From Mycobacteroides sp. CBMA 271 (GTDB lineage: Bacteria > Actinomycetota > Actinomycetes > Mycobacteriales > Mycobacteriaceae), in the NCBI RefSeq assembly GCF_009729205.1, contig NZ_VTHB01000008.1, forward strand, positions 124,001-188,000: 64,000 nt of DNA, in the 5' to 3' direction. The position numbers and the translations under genes were made by a program. Shown here piece by piece: positions 1 through 8,406 of the stretch. The notes beneath the pieces are model-generated. The model worked only from the letters and a program-made list of their open reading frames with translations, was not told the DNA's origin and did not search any database. How positions within the stretch are numbered: position 1 is the stretch's first letter; every line of letters starts with the position of its first letter.

Positions 1-206
1 TACACGCCCACCGCACTCATCGTCGCCAGCAGCCACACCAGCAGGCCCGCTACGAACACCACGGGGAGACGCCGTTCTGGACCCGAATTTCGCCGGTAGC
101 ACCAGCAGTACCCGGCCCCGAGCCCCGTAACGAGCACTGCGGACCAGATATCGAAAGTCCACGTACCGACCGCGGACGCGGGAGTCAGGGGCGCCAGCAC
201 ACCCAT
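1..206 (-). CDS. CtaG-like (caa3 assembly type) membrane protein, N-terminal part
   Basis: The reading frame enters from the left edge, so only the first 68 or so residues are visible. It starts at ATG 206; an in-frame TGA lies nine codons upstream with no other start codon between, which fixes the start. The protein begins MGVLAPLTPASAVGTW, then FDIWSAVLVTGLGAGYCWCYRR, a first membrane helix ending in a basic cluster, then a second hydrophobic helix. A short periplasmic lead with a W-x-F-D motif before the first helix is typical of the caa3-type CtaG/CopD-like membrane family linked to cytochrome oxidase copper handling. The call rests on that short N-terminus alone. Confidence 0.6.
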   Translation of the reverse strand, partial: MGVLAPLTPASAVGTWTFDIWSAVLVTGLGAGYCWCYRRNSGPERRLPVVFVAGLLVWLLATMSAVGV

Positions 207-260
207 GAGTATGAAGGCTGAATCGCCCCGTCAACCTGCACGTTTACTGTGAGTTCTGGG

Positions 261-884
261 CTACTCTCCGATATCGCCGACGTGACCGTGCACCTCCACG
301 CGCCCGTCGGCAAGCTTGTACGTCAGGTACACGATGGCCAACTTCTTGGCGCGGACCGCATCGGCGACCACTTGGGAGCGTTGCAGCAGCTTGGTCCCGG
401 TCTCTTGCACGTGGCGGGCCTCGAACTCGTCGACCCGGGTCAATCCGTCCTTGCGACCACTCAGGATGGACGGGATCACGCGCACCACCAGGTCGCGGAT
501 GTACCCACCCGGCACCTCGCCCGTGTCGAGAGCCTCCAATGTCGCACCCACCGCACCGCACGAGTCGTGCCCCAGAATGGCGATCAGCGGCACCCCGAGG
601 ACGGCTACCGCGTACTCGATGGAACCGAGCACGGCGGAGTCGATCACCTGGCCCGCGGTGCGGACGATGAACATGTCACCCAAGCCCTGGTCGAAGATGA
701 TCTCCGCGGCGACCCGGCTGTCAGAACACCCGAACAACATCACCTGGGGGTTCTGGCCCGCGGCGAGTTGTGCGCGATGGGCGATGCTCTGACTCGGGTG
801 TTGTGGGAAACCACCGACAAAACGCTGGTTACCCTCTTTGAGTGCCTTCCAGGCGGACTTCGGATCAGATGCCATGCTCGCCAT
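261..884 (-). CDS. canB: Beta-class carbonic anhydrase
   Basis: Zinc enzyme for reversible hydration of CO2 to bicarbonate in the cytoplasm. At 207 aa it is the usual length of the mycobacterial Rv3588c (CanB/MtcA2) enzyme. The beta-class zinc and active-site motifs are present: CSDSR in the first third and GHDSCGA about 55 residues later, giving two Cys, one His and the Asp-Arg dyad. The start is ATG 884 or ATG 875 (MASMASDP); neither has a strong Shine-Dalgarno. The gene is divergent from mutY, and the two 5' ends overlap by about 15 bases, as in the canB-mutY pair of other mycobacteria, so the promoters must lie inside each other's coding region. Confidence 0.93.
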   Translation of the reverse strand: MASMASDPKSAWKALKEGNQRFVGGFPQHPSQSIAHRAQLAAGQNPQVMLFGCSDSRVAAEIIFDQGLGDMFIVRTAGQVIDSAVLGSIEYAVAVLGVPLIAILGHDSCGAVGATLEALDTGEVPGGYIRDLVVRVIPSILSGRKDGLTRVDEFEARHVQETGTKLLQRSQVVADAVRAKKLAIVYLTYKLADGRVEVHGHVGDIGE

Positions 885-1741
885 TGTGCCCTGACGAACT
901 TTTGGGCTGGTTCGACCTCGCCGAGCGGGACCTTCCGTGGCGCCACCCCGAAGCGACGCCGTGGCACATCCTCATCAGCGAGGTGATGCTGCAACAGACG
1001 CCGGTGGCGCGAGTGGAACCGATCTGGCGGGAATGGGTCGTACGCTGGCCGGTGCCGTCGGCAATGGCGAATTCGTCTGTGGCAGAAGTGTTGCGTGCGT
1101 GGGGAAAACTGGGATACCCGCGCCGCGCGATGCGGCTGCATGAGTGCGCGACAGTCCTGGCCCGCGACTACGACGACCAGGTACCCGACGATGTCGAGAC
1201 ATTGTTGACGCTGCCCGGCGTGGGCGCGTACACGGCGCGCGCCATCGCCTGCTTCGGTTACGGGCAGCGAGTTCCCGTGGTGGACACCAACGTTCGCCGA
1301 GTCATCGCGCGGGCGGTGCACGGCATCGCCGACTCCGCGCCGTCGGCCCGGGACCTGCGGGATGCCGAGGCGCTGCTCCCCGACGAGAACGGGGCGCGGT
1401 TTTCGGCGGCACTCATGGAGCTGGGCGCGCTGGTGTGCACGGCGCGCAGTCCCCAATGCCCGCTGTGCCCGCTGAGCTCCTGCGAGTGGCGCGAAGCGGG
1501 ACGTCCCGAGTTAGACACTCCGGTGCGGCCGGTGCAGAAGTACGCCGGTACGGATCGTCAAGTACGCGGTCGGCTGTTGGATGTGCTGCGCGGCAGCAGC
1601 ATTCCGGTAACTCGGGCACAGCTCGATGTCGTGTGGTTGTCCGACGTCGCCCAACGTGATCGCGCGTTGGACTCGCTACTCATGGACGGACTGGTGGAGC
1701 AGACGGGGGACGGCCGGTTCGCGCTGGCAGGCGAGGGCTAA
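869..1741 (+). CDS. mutY: Adenine DNA glycosylase MutY
   Basis: Base-excision repair glycosylase that removes adenine mispaired with 8-oxoguanine or G. The 290-residue frame has the helix-hairpin-helix/GPD core (LTLPGVGAYTARAIACF, then VPVVDTNVRR carrying the catalytic Asp) and the C-terminal iron-sulphur loop with four Cys (CTARSPQCPLCPLSSC). The C-terminal part (GTDRQVRGRLLDVLR) matches the mycobacterial MutY tail. ATG 869 was chosen; an in-frame GTG at 842 would add nine residues, and no ribosome-binding site separates them. The gene is divergent from canB and is followed after 6 bases by a small membrane-anchored protein, possibly co-transcribed. Confidence 0.93.
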   Translation: MPCSPLCPDELLGWFDLAERDLPWRHPEATPWHILISEVMLQQTPVARVEPIWREWVVRWPVPSAMANSSVAEVLRAWGKLGYPRRAMRLHECATVLARDYDDQVPDDVETLLTLPGVGAYTARAIACFGYGQRVPVVDTNVRRVIARAVHGIADSAPSARDLRDAEALLPDENGARFSAALMELGALVCTARSPQCPLCPLSSCEWREAGRPELDTPVRPVQKYAGTDRQVRGRLLDVLRGSSIPVTRAQLDVVWLSDVAQRDRALDSLLMDGLVEQTGDGRFALAGEG

Positions 1742-1747
1742 GACGAC

Positions 1748-2233
1748 ATGGACAAGAAACGTTTCGGATTCGTGGTGCTCGTGGTCGTGGGACTCGTCTG
1801 CGCGGCCATCGTCGGCTGGATCGTTTTCGATGATCAAGACCTATCGGAATACGAGCCGTACAGCGCAACGAGGCAGAACCAGAACGCGAACACCCTAGTG
1901 GCACAACTAAATGACGGAATCCCGAGGAAGGTCTCCGTCGTGTGGGCCACTGAGGGCCCGGATGACGCAGTGGGGCGAGACTTCAACGGACAAACCGAAC
2001 GGATGGTTCGCGCAGCGATGCCATTGCCCGGTTGCAACTACACCCTCAACTCCATCACGGATCGTGGGAGACAAGATCGGAAGGGCGATACGCAAACCGC
2101 CACCTACCGCTACGACATGCACATCACCGAACATTGCCCCCACAACATCCAGTACGACCGCCTCATTGGGGTGATAGCCCACCCTGGTTACGGCGCGCAT
2201 TGGTATGACTACCGGTTCATCATCAAGCGGTAG
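1748..2233 (+). CDS. Hypothetical protein with N-terminal membrane anchor
   Basis: Not recognised. The 161-residue protein starts MDKKR, followed by one hydrophobic helix (FGFVVLVVVGLVCAAIVGWI), and then a soluble domain presumed outside the membrane. That domain holds three features of note: a VSVVWATEGPDD segment, two cysteines (PGCNY and TEHCPHN) that could form a disulphide, and a Tyr/His-rich C-terminus. There is no lipobox. It lies 6 bases after mutY on the same strand and ends 3 bases from the convergent AraC-type gene. It looks like a genuine exported protein of unknown role. Confidence 0.7.
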   Translation: MDKKRFGFVVLVVVGLVCAAIVGWIVFDDQDLSEYEPYSATRQNQNANTLVAQLNDGIPRKVSVVWATEGPDDAVGRDFNGQTERMVRAAMPLPGCNYTLNSITDRGRQDRKGDTQTATYRYDMHITEHCPHNIQYDRLIGVIAHPGYGAHWYDYRFIIKR

Positions 2234-2236
2234 GTC

Positions 2237-3193
2237 CTACCCTGCCTCACGGGCGAACATGCGCCGATAATCGGTGGGGGTGACACCCGCGGAGCGACGA
2301 AAGTGATGGCGCAGCAGGATTGCCGTGCCGAATCCGCTTCGCGCCGCGACGCTATCGATATCCAGATCCGTCTCCTCCAGCAGGCGCCGCGCTAACAGCA
2401 CCCGTTGGTCGATGATCCAGCGCATCGGTGTCACACCAGCCTGATCGGTGAACCTACGGGCGAACGTACGTGTCGACATGTGCACGCGCGCAGCAAGATC
2501 CGCCACCGTGTGCGTCTGATCGATGTTCTCAATCAGCCAATCGAACAGTCCGCCAAAGCCATTGGTGTCCACATCGGGCATGGGGTGTGGGATGAACTGA
2601 CGCTGGCCGCCAGCGCGCTGCGGCGGTACCACCATGCGCCGGGCGATCCGATTGGTGATGTCGCTACCCAGCTCGCGGCGCACCAAATGCAAGCAGGCGT
2701 CGATTCCCGCAGCGGTCCCAGCGCTGGTGATGAGGTCACCGTCGTCGACGAACAGCACGTCGCGGTCCACCGTCGCGGTGGGATACCGGCGGGCGAGTTC
2801 GTCGGTGTACATCCAATGCGTGGTGCAGCGGCGCCCGTCCAACAACCCCGCGGCGCCCGCGATGAACACACCCGAGCAGACGGTGAGCACGGTGGCCCCA
2901 CGGTCCGCCGCCGCACGCACCGCCTTGAGGGCCTCGGGCGGATAGCCCTCAGTGAAGGGACGGGCCGGGAGCGCCACCAGGTCGGCGTCGGCCAGCCCTT
3001 CGAGGCCGCGGTCAGGAATGATCGACGCCCCGACCGTCGTGCGCAGCGGGACGCCGGCCTCGACTCCGCACACCCGGAAGTCGAAGTTCGGCACTCCGTC
3101 CCGGGTGCGGTCGATGCCGAAGACCTCGCAGATGACTCCGAACTCAAACACGGCGACGCGGTCGAGGACCAGGGCCGCGACGGAATGCAGCAT
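2237..3193 (-). CDS. GlxA-family AraC-type transcriptional regulator (DJ-1/PfpI-like sensor domain)
   Basis: A 318-residue regulator in two parts. Residues 1-190 form a class I glutamine-amidotransferase-like (DJ-1/PfpI) domain, with VCSGVFIAGAAGLLDGR containing the Cys nucleophile-elbow position and T-T-H-W after it. Residues 215-315 form an AraC double helix-turn-helix (MSTRTFARRFTDQAGVTPMRW and the C-terminal SGFGTAILLRHHF-P-Y-R-F signature). This is the GlxA/FtrA architecture, whose ligands are often small amines or amides. It is divergent from the small membrane protein at 3265 across an AT-rich 70-base gap and likely regulates itself or that gene. The ligand is unknown. Confidence 0.9.
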   Translation of the reverse strand: MLHSVAALVLDRVAVFEFGVICEVFGIDRTRDGVPNFDFRVCGVEAGVPLRTTVGASIIPDRGLEGLADADLVALPARPFTEGYPPEALKAVRAAADRGATVLTVCSGVFIAGAAGLLDGRRCTTHWMYTDELARRYPTATVDRDVLFVDDGDLITSAGTAAGIDACLHLVRRELGSDITNRIARRMVVPPQRAGGQRQFIPHPMPDVDTNGFGGLFDWLIENIDQTHTVADLAARVHMSTRTFARRFTDQAGVTPMRWIIDQRVLLARRLLEETDLDIDSVAARSGFGTAILLRHHFRRSAGVTPTDYRRMFAREAG

Positions 3194-3264
3194 GGCTGAA
3201 TATTATCGGAAGACGTCAATTCTGCCACTGTTGGCACAATATTTATTAGAACAAAATTATTGCC

Positions 3265-3468
3265 ATGACCATCTTCGCCGCCACGCTCGTCCTACTCTCC
3301 CCCTTCGCCCTGGCGGTCGCATTGAGCTGGATCGCGCGCCGAAACGCGACCTTCCGAATCCGCCTGGACCAGTTCCGGGTCGCCGCGCCACTCGGTGGCA
3401 CCTTCGCCGATGACCGCGACCTGGCAAGGCAGCTGCACGAGATGGAAGTCATCCACTCCCGACGCTGA
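3265..3468 (+). CDS. Small single-pass membrane protein
   Basis: A 67-residue frame from ATG 3265: a hydrophobic N-terminal helix (IFAATLVLLSPFALAVALSWIA), a basic stretch (RRNATFRIR) and a charged C-terminal tail. No family recognised. Support as a gene comes from its position directly downstream of an AT-rich intergenic spacer (3194-3264) that must also hold the divergent AraC-type promoter, its clean helix plus basic-stop architecture, and the absence of a longer competing frame. No clear Shine-Dalgarno is visible, so it could be leaderless or a false call. Confidence 0.5.
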   Translation: MTIFAATLVLLSPFALAVALSWIARRNATFRIRLDQFRVAAPLGGTFADDRDLARQLHEMEVIHSRR

Positions 3469-3551
3469 GGCCGGAGCCGCGAGCGTGCGCACAGGCAGAA
3501 ATCTCTCGCTGATTCCCTGCATGGACGCACACTCGACGAGCAATCCTGCCG

Positions 3552-4346
3552 CTAGTGGAGTCCCGCTTCAAGAATGAACTCGGTGACCGCGGCCCGATAC
3601 GTCTCGGGAGCATCATCGTGAATCAGGTGCCCCGCACCTTCGACCTTCACATAGGTTGACTTCCAACCGATCTCGGCCATCTTCCGCATCTGCCCGGCGG
3701 GCGCGACGCTGTCCGAGGCCTCCAGCAGAAGCGCCGGGCAGCGCACTGCCCGCCACTGGTCCCAGAAGTCACGAGTTCCCCATTCGGATGCCGTAGCGAG
3801 CCATTTGTCGATAGGGCCGTGCAACCGCCAGCCCTCCGGGCCACGGTCGAAGGCCTCCAAAAAGTATTGGCCCGCAACAGGTCCGAATCTGCCGAGGATG
3901 TCCTGCGGGGCCGTGAAGACCTCGGGCCACGAATACAGCCAGGGTTCCCAGGGGCCCGTCGTTCCGCCGATGAAGTCGGGCGCCATGTCCTCCACCACCA
4001 GCGCGGACACCAGCTCCGGATGCTCCGCCGCCAGGCACCACGCGTGCAGTCCGCCCATGGAATGCCCGACCAGCAGCGCCGGACTGCCTAGTGCCCGTAC
4101 GGCAGTCGCGAGCGCATTCACATAACGCTCCGTCGAAATCGGCTGGGAATCAACAACATCACGGCCGCGGTGCCACGGTGCGTCGTAGGTGTACACCCGC
4201 CCCAGCTCACGCAGCCAGGGCAGCTGCCGGGACCAGGTGCTACCTCGGCCCATCAGACCGTGAACGAGGACGATGGGCGGCGCCCCGGACTCTTCAGAAA
4301 GTCCTCCCTGGTCGAACAGGCGGTCGCGGTCCATGCCTCTCATCAT
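3552..4346 (-). CDS. Alpha/beta hydrolase (Rv3591c-like)
   Basis: A 264-residue alpha/beta-hydrolase-fold enzyme. The oxyanion-hole HG motif (VLVHGLMGRGSTW) comes at the N-terminus, the nucleophile elbow is GHSMGG, and a late GHLIHDDAP supplies the catalytic His. The substrate is unknown; closest in context and start sequence (MDRDRLFDQ) to the hydrolase that lies just before mhuD in other mycobacteria. Three closely spaced ATGs (4346, 4343, 4334) can serve as start; 4346 is listed. It is divergent from mhuD with a gap of only 41 bases. Confidence 0.85.
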   Translation of the reverse strand: MMRGMDRDRLFDQGGLSEESGAPPIVLVHGLMGRGSTWSRQLPWLRELGRVYTYDAPWHRGRDVVDSQPISTERYVNALATAVRALGSPALLVGHSMGGLHAWCLAAEHPELVSALVVEDMAPDFIGGTTGPWEPWLYSWPEVFTAPQDILGRFGPVAGQYFLEAFDRGPEGWRLHGPIDKWLATASEWGTRDFWDQWRAVRCPALLLEASDSVAPAGQMRKMAEIGWKSTYVKVEGAGHLIHDDAPETYRAAVTEFILEAGLH

Positions 4347-4387
4347 CGCCCCTCATAAGGTAGGAGCCCGCACGGTAGCCTGAACCC

Positions 4388-4705
4388 ATGTCCGTGGTGA
4401 AGATCAACGCAATCGAGATCCCCGAGGGTGCAGGTCCGGAGCTGGAGAAGCGATTCGCTCACCGTGCCGGCGCTGTGGAGAACCAGCCAGGATTCCTGGG
4501 CTTTCAGCTGCTGCGCCCCGTCAAGGGCGAGGACCGCTACTTCGTGGTCACGCAGTGGGAGACCGAGGAGGCCTTCCAGGCCTGGGCCACCGGTCCGGCA
4601 GTCGAGGCGCACGCCGGCCAGCAGGCCAAGCCTGTGGCCAAGGGCGCGCACCTGTTGGAGTTCGAGGTGGTGCTCGACGTGACCGGGGCTGCCGCCAAGG
4701 CGTGA
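4388..4705 (+). CDS. mhuD: Haem-degrading monooxygenase MhuD
   Basis: A 105-residue antibiotic-biosynthesis-monooxygenase-fold protein that cleaves haem to release iron, forming mycobilins rather than CO-yielding biliverdin in the characterised M. tuberculosis enzyme. The residues known to matter are at the expected numbers: Asn7, Trp66 and the haem-ligand His75. The N-terminus (MSVVKINAIEIPEGAG) is nearly identical to Rv3592. Its stop overlaps the GTG start of lpqF, as in M. tuberculosis, so the two are probably co-translated. Confidence 0.96.
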   Translation: MSVVKINAIEIPEGAGPELEKRFAHRAGAVENQPGFLGFQLLRPVKGEDRYFVVTQWETEEAFQAWATGPAVEAHAGQQAKPVAKGAHLLEFEVVLDVTGAAAKA

Positions 4706-6042
4706 ACGACGGTTCGTTGCGCGCGCGCATGACGCGCGCCGTTTCTGTGTGCACAGTCGCCGTGCTGGCCTTGTCGGTCGGCAGCACAGCAGGGTGTGGC
4801 ATCAAGCTGCGGCAGGTGCCGCATGGCGATGTGGACACCAGCACGCCGCCAGGGCTGCGATCACAGCAGCTGATCGACATGCTGAACTCGAACTGGCCGA
4901 TCGGCAAGCAGGGCGTCGCGACGTTGGCCGCTGCCAACAAGGTCGACGACTACACCGAGATCATGACCAAGCTATGGGTTGACCGGCCGTACAAGGTCAG
5001 CTCGGTCGATCTGGCGGCGAACAGCTCCACCGTCCACTTGATCGCACCGTATGGCGCCAACGTCGACATCGGGCTGCGCACCAACGACAAGGGTGATGTC
5101 GACCGGCTGGTTCCCTATCAGCAGCCGCCGAACATCGCCGAATGGTCGGATGTCGACACCGCCATGTCGGCATCCGGCGGCCGGTACTCCTACCGCGCCT
5201 CCAAGATCGTCAACGGAGAGTGCCAGCAGGTCGCCGGGACCAGCACTTCCGAATCCATGCCGCTCGCTTCGGTTTTCAAGCTGTACGTGCTCCTGGCGAC
5301 CGGCACCGCCATCAACGCCGGCACCCTCACATGGGACGACCAACTCACCGTCACCGATCGCGGCAAGGCGCTCGGCAGTTCGATGGACAAGCTCCCGACG
5401 GGTTCCACGGTTTCGGTGCGCACCGCTGCCCAGAAGATGATCTCGGTGAGCGACAACATGGGCACCGACATGTTGATCAACCGCGTCGGCCGTCACGCGA
5501 TGGAAAAGGCGCTGGCCGACGGGGGCCATCACGACCCTGCGTCAATGACACCCTTCCCGACCATGCATGAACTGTTCAACATTGGCTGGGGCATCCCGGA
5601 CGTCCGCCAGCAATGGAAGGACGCCACCACCCCTGAGCAGCGCGGCCGGATGCTCGCCGACGCCGATACCCGCGACTACAAGCTCGACCCCGACCGCACC
5701 ACCACGCCGGCATCGAAGTACGGCATCGAGTGGTACGGCAGCGCGGAAGACATCTGCCGTGTACACGCGGCGCTGCAGAAGACCGCTGTCGGTCCGGCGG
5801 CACCGATTCGCGACATCCTGTCGGCCGAGCCGGGTATCGACCTGCACAGCGAAAACTGGCGCTACATCGGCGCCAAGGGCGGCAACCTACCGGGCGACCT
5901 GTCATTCAGCTGGTACGCCGAGGATCGCAACCACCAGCCCTATGTAGTGAGCTTTCAATTGAATTGGGATCGCGCGTTCGGCCCCGGCGCCGGCGGGTGG
6001 GTCATGGGCCTAGCCAAGGGCGTCTTCAAGAAGCTGGGATGA
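4702..6042 (+). CDS. lpqF: LpqF-type lipoprotein with serine beta-lactamase fold
   Basis: A 446-residue exported lipoprotein. From ATG 4729 the signal peptide runs MTRAVSVCTVAVLALSVGSTAGC with lipobox STAGC; GTG 4702, which overlaps the mhuD stop, is listed as the coupled start. The C-terminal two thirds carry the penicillin-recognising-enzyme motifs in order: S-x-x-K (ASVFKLYV), S-D-N (ISVSDNMGTD) and a K-G-G equivalent of KTG (GAKGGNLPGD). This is the class A beta-lactamase/transpeptidase-like arrangement of Rv3593. The natural substrate is unproven; it could be a D,D-peptidase, an esterase or a weak lactamase. Confidence 0.9.
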   Translation: MNDGSLRARMTRAVSVCTVAVLALSVGSTAGCGIKLRQVPHGDVDTSTPPGLRSQQLIDMLNSNWPIGKQGVATLAAANKVDDYTEIMTKLWVDRPYKVSSVDLAANSSTVHLIAPYGANVDIGLRTNDKGDVDRLVPYQQPPNIAEWSDVDTAMSASGGRYSYRASKIVNGECQQVAGTSTSESMPLASVFKLYVLLATGTAINAGTLTWDDQLTVTDRGKALGSSMDKLPTGSTVSVRTAAQKMISVSDNMGTDMLINRVGRHAMEKALADGGHHDPASMTPFPTMHELFNIGWGIPDVRQQWKDATTPEQRGRMLADADTRDYKLDPDRTTTPASKYGIEWYGSAEDICRVHAALQKTAVGPAAPIRDILSAEPGIDLHSENWRYIGAKGGNLPGDLSFSWYAEDRNHQPYVVSFQLNWDRAFGPGAGGWVMGLAKGVFKKLG

Positions 6043-6136
6043 GCGCCAGCGCGAAGACCATCAAGCGGAGATGAGCGCCCGCGCGACACGTGCCGCGTAA
6101 GCACGGTCTGGGGCTAGCTTCGCGGGCGTGGGGCTG

Positions 6137-6173
6137 CTAGTTTTCAAAATTAACAACATATGTTGCCAACTAG
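6137..6173. promoter_or_regulatory. Two nested inverted repeats upstream of the oxygenase gene
   Basis: A perfect 12-base palindrome, CAACATATGTTG, lies at 6154-6165. It sits between outer arms CTAGTT (6137-6142) and AACTAG (6168-6173), which have a different centre. The stretch is AT-rich against its surroundings and lies 36-72 bases before the start of the MpaB-type gene, where an operator or promoter would be expected. The regulator is not identifiable from the window. Confidence 0.45.
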
Positions 6174-6208
6174 TGGGACACGCGGGACCCTCGAGAAGGG
6201 CTGGTTCA

Positions 6209-7585
6209 ATGGCGAAACCTGTGACCTCGACAAACACTAAGCACAAACACGACTACTACTACCGAACGGGCATGCCCTGTCGACCAATCCCGCCCGCCAA
6301 GGACCAATTCAGCTGGGTGTGGCGCCACTGCAGGCACCACATGTTCGGACCTTGGTTCGAGGTTGAGGACGAGATCACCCCCACACCGCTGAGTCAGATG
6401 TTCGACGACCACATGTGGCAGGGCGACGAGCTGATGGATGCCGTGGTGGACATGTTCGGACGGCTCGGCTCCAAGGAGGCCCGCGCACTGTTCGACCAGG
6501 CGATCGATCAGGGCATCGAATCCTTGGATGACCCGCCCGCGGAATTGCAGGCCCTACTGGAGGACGCCTACCGCGTGCCGGACTGGTGGGACCCGGTAAA
6601 GGCCGAACGCGGTCGCAAACGGATGACCAGTTCCACATTGCTCACCATCGTGATCGTGGGAACGTTCGCGGTGTTCGACACGGTGATGAACGCCGACGTC
6701 TCCGCCTCCACCGGGGCCAGCGGACGCTTCCGCGACCAGGGACCGCAGCGCGTGGTGGAGACCGCACGGTTCTTCGGCCGACTTTTCGACCGTGACGCAT
6801 TCCGGCCAGGAGGGGACGGCATGAAGCTCGCCCTCCGGGTACGTCTGGTGCATTCATTGGCGCGCAAGGGACTACGTTCCGCGTGGGGCGACGACCACTA
6901 CGCCCTGCATGGCAATCCGATCTCCAACTCGTCGATGCTGGGTTTCCTGGAAGCCGCGAGCCTGGGCGCATTGCTCATCGATCATCGGCATGGACGGCCA
7001 TGCACCCTCGAGGATCTCGACGACAGCTGGCACCACACCCTGCGTTGGGCGCACGTCTTTGGCGTCGCCGAGGAACTCATTCCCCGCACAGGCTTGGACG
7101 CCATGCGCAACCTGGACTACCTGCTGGCGCGGTCGGGTAACTCCTCACCCTGGCGCGCAGAACTCGTCGAGGTAGGACTAGGTGCCATCAATCGCGTGAC
7201 ATCGATTGTCCCCGGCGGCGAAAGGCTCCTGGGCCCAACTCTCACCCGTGCCGGTTCGCTGTTTCTCAGCGCAACAGGTTCGGTCATCATGGGCCCCGCG
7301 GCCATGGACGAGTTCTTCCGCGACACGGGTTACCAATGGGTCGATCATCGCCTGGCGGGGCTCGCGCTTAAGGCCATCGCCATACCCGTCTCACGTGCCG
7401 CCGCCGCACGCGACAACATGCCCGGCATCGGCATGGTGCGCCGGCTGATTCATGGAGCGGCCATACCGAATCCGGGTGACTACATAAAACTGGTCCTGGA
7501 CGTCGCCGAGAAACCCCTGCGAGTGAAGTCGACCTTCGCAATGCACGACAACAACACAGCGGGAAGGAAATTCACCGCCGCATAG
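6209..7585 (+). CDS. MpaB/DUF2236-family oxygenase
   Basis: A 458-residue protein of the DUF2236 (MpaB/latex-clearing-like) haem-oxygenase family. Supporting segments are the WWDPVKAERGR stretch before the core helices, LVHSLARKGL, the HYALHGNPISNSSMLGFLEA region and DYIKLVLDVAEKPLRVKS near the end. These match the helical core seen in actinobacterial members that oxidise hydrophobic substrates. ATG 6209 was chosen because AGAAGGG (6194-6200) sits eight bases before it; a longer frame from 6128 has no such site and runs through the palindromes. Substrate unknown. Convergent with cbtA, 4 bases apart. Confidence 0.8.
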   Translation: MAKPVTSTNTKHKHDYYYRTGMPCRPIPPAKDQFSWVWRHCRHHMFGPWFEVEDEITPTPLSQMFDDHMWQGDELMDAVVDMFGRLGSKEARALFDQAIDQGIESLDDPPAELQALLEDAYRVPDWWDPVKAERGRKRMTSSTLLTIVIVGTFAVFDTVMNADVSASTGASGRFRDQGPQRVVETARFFGRLFDRDAFRPGGDGMKLALRVRLVHSLARKGLRSAWGDDHYALHGNPISNSSMLGFLEAASLGALLIDHRHGRPCTLEDLDDSWHHTLRWAHVFGVAEELIPRTGLDAMRNLDYLLARSGNSSPWRAELVEVGLGAINRVTSIVPGGERLLGPTLTRAGSLFLSATGSVIMGPAAMDEFFRDTGYQWVDHRLAGLALKAIAIPVSRAAAARDNMPGIGMVRRLIHGAAIPNPGDYIKLVLDVAEKPLRVKSTFAMHDNNTAGRKFTAA

Positions 7586-7589
7586 GCCG

Positions 7590-8384
7590 CTACCCGGTGG
7601 TGGCCGCCTGACTGTTGAGCGTCTTGCGCCCCACGACGGTGGCGAATCCGATGCCAATGGTCGCCCACATGATCGCCTGCGTGAGGAACGAGTACAGCCG
7701 GAACAGGTACAGGTCGTGCGCCGGGAAACCTGGGTAGACGATCGTCCCGTTGGCATCCAGCAGCGGTTGCGGTGCCTCGACAAACCCCGGTGTCACTGCC
7801 ATGACCAGCCCCACCAGCACAACGAACACCGCAGCCGCAACCAAAGTGGCGGTCCACGTCTCCCACCGCTCGGCAAGCGCGCGCCCCACCCAGAGCGCCA
7901 CCGTCAGCGCAATGGCAGCGACGACGATCATCAGCACGAAGTAGCCGGTGCGCTCCTTGATGGTGCCCTCGGCGCTCGCCGCCGGCGGATTGGCCGGGAA
8001 CTTCAGGAACGGCACGACATACAGCACCAGAAACAGCCCGCCCGCAACCGAGAGCGCCTGCCCGCGCGGGCTGAGATTGCCCACCCGGCCGATCGCCACC
8101 ACATAGGCCACCGCGAACAGCGCGCCCATCGCGACACCGAACCCGATGACGCCGAGCGCCAGGCCGGCATTGGCCTGAGCGAACCGGCTGAACAGCTCGG
8201 CACCCTCGTGATGGGCGTGGACACCCGCCGCCGCATCGATCGCGGCCTGCGCTTCCCCCCTGCCCTCCTCATAGGAGATGGCCCTGTTGATGACCGGCTC
8301 GACGAATATCCATCCGAAGATGAAGGACAGCAGCCCGCCGACTGCGCCGAAGCCCAAGCCGCGCAGGATTATTGATTTTTCCAT
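7590..8384 (-). CDS. cbtA: CbtA, predicted cobalt transporter subunit
   Basis: A 264-residue integral membrane protein of the CbtA family, a vitamin-B12-regulated putative cobalt uptake component. It begins MEKSIILRGLGFGAVGGLLSFIFGWIFVEP, with the family's conserved first helix and the following E-P, then a His-containing loop (GVHAHHEGAELFSRFAQ), and in total five or so helices. The start is ATG 8384; the upstream in-frame extension crosses cbtB and is not real. It lies 22 bases downstream of cbtB on the same strand and should share its mRNA and riboswitch. Confidence 0.92.
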   Translation of the reverse strand: MEKSIILRGLGFGAVGGLLSFIFGWIFVEPVINRAISYEEGRGEAQAAIDAAAGVHAHHEGAELFSRFAQANAGLALGVIGFGVAMGALFAVAYVVAIGRVGNLSPRGQALSVAGGLFLVLYVVPFLKFPANPPAASAEGTIKERTGYFVLMIVVAAIALTVALWVGRALAERWETWTATLVAAAVFVVLVGLVMAVTPGFVEAPQPLLDANGTIVYPGFPAHDLYLFRLYSFLTQAIMWATIGIGFATVVGRKTLNSQAATTG

Positions 8385-8406
8385 GAGATGCGTTCGTCCC
8401 GGCGCT

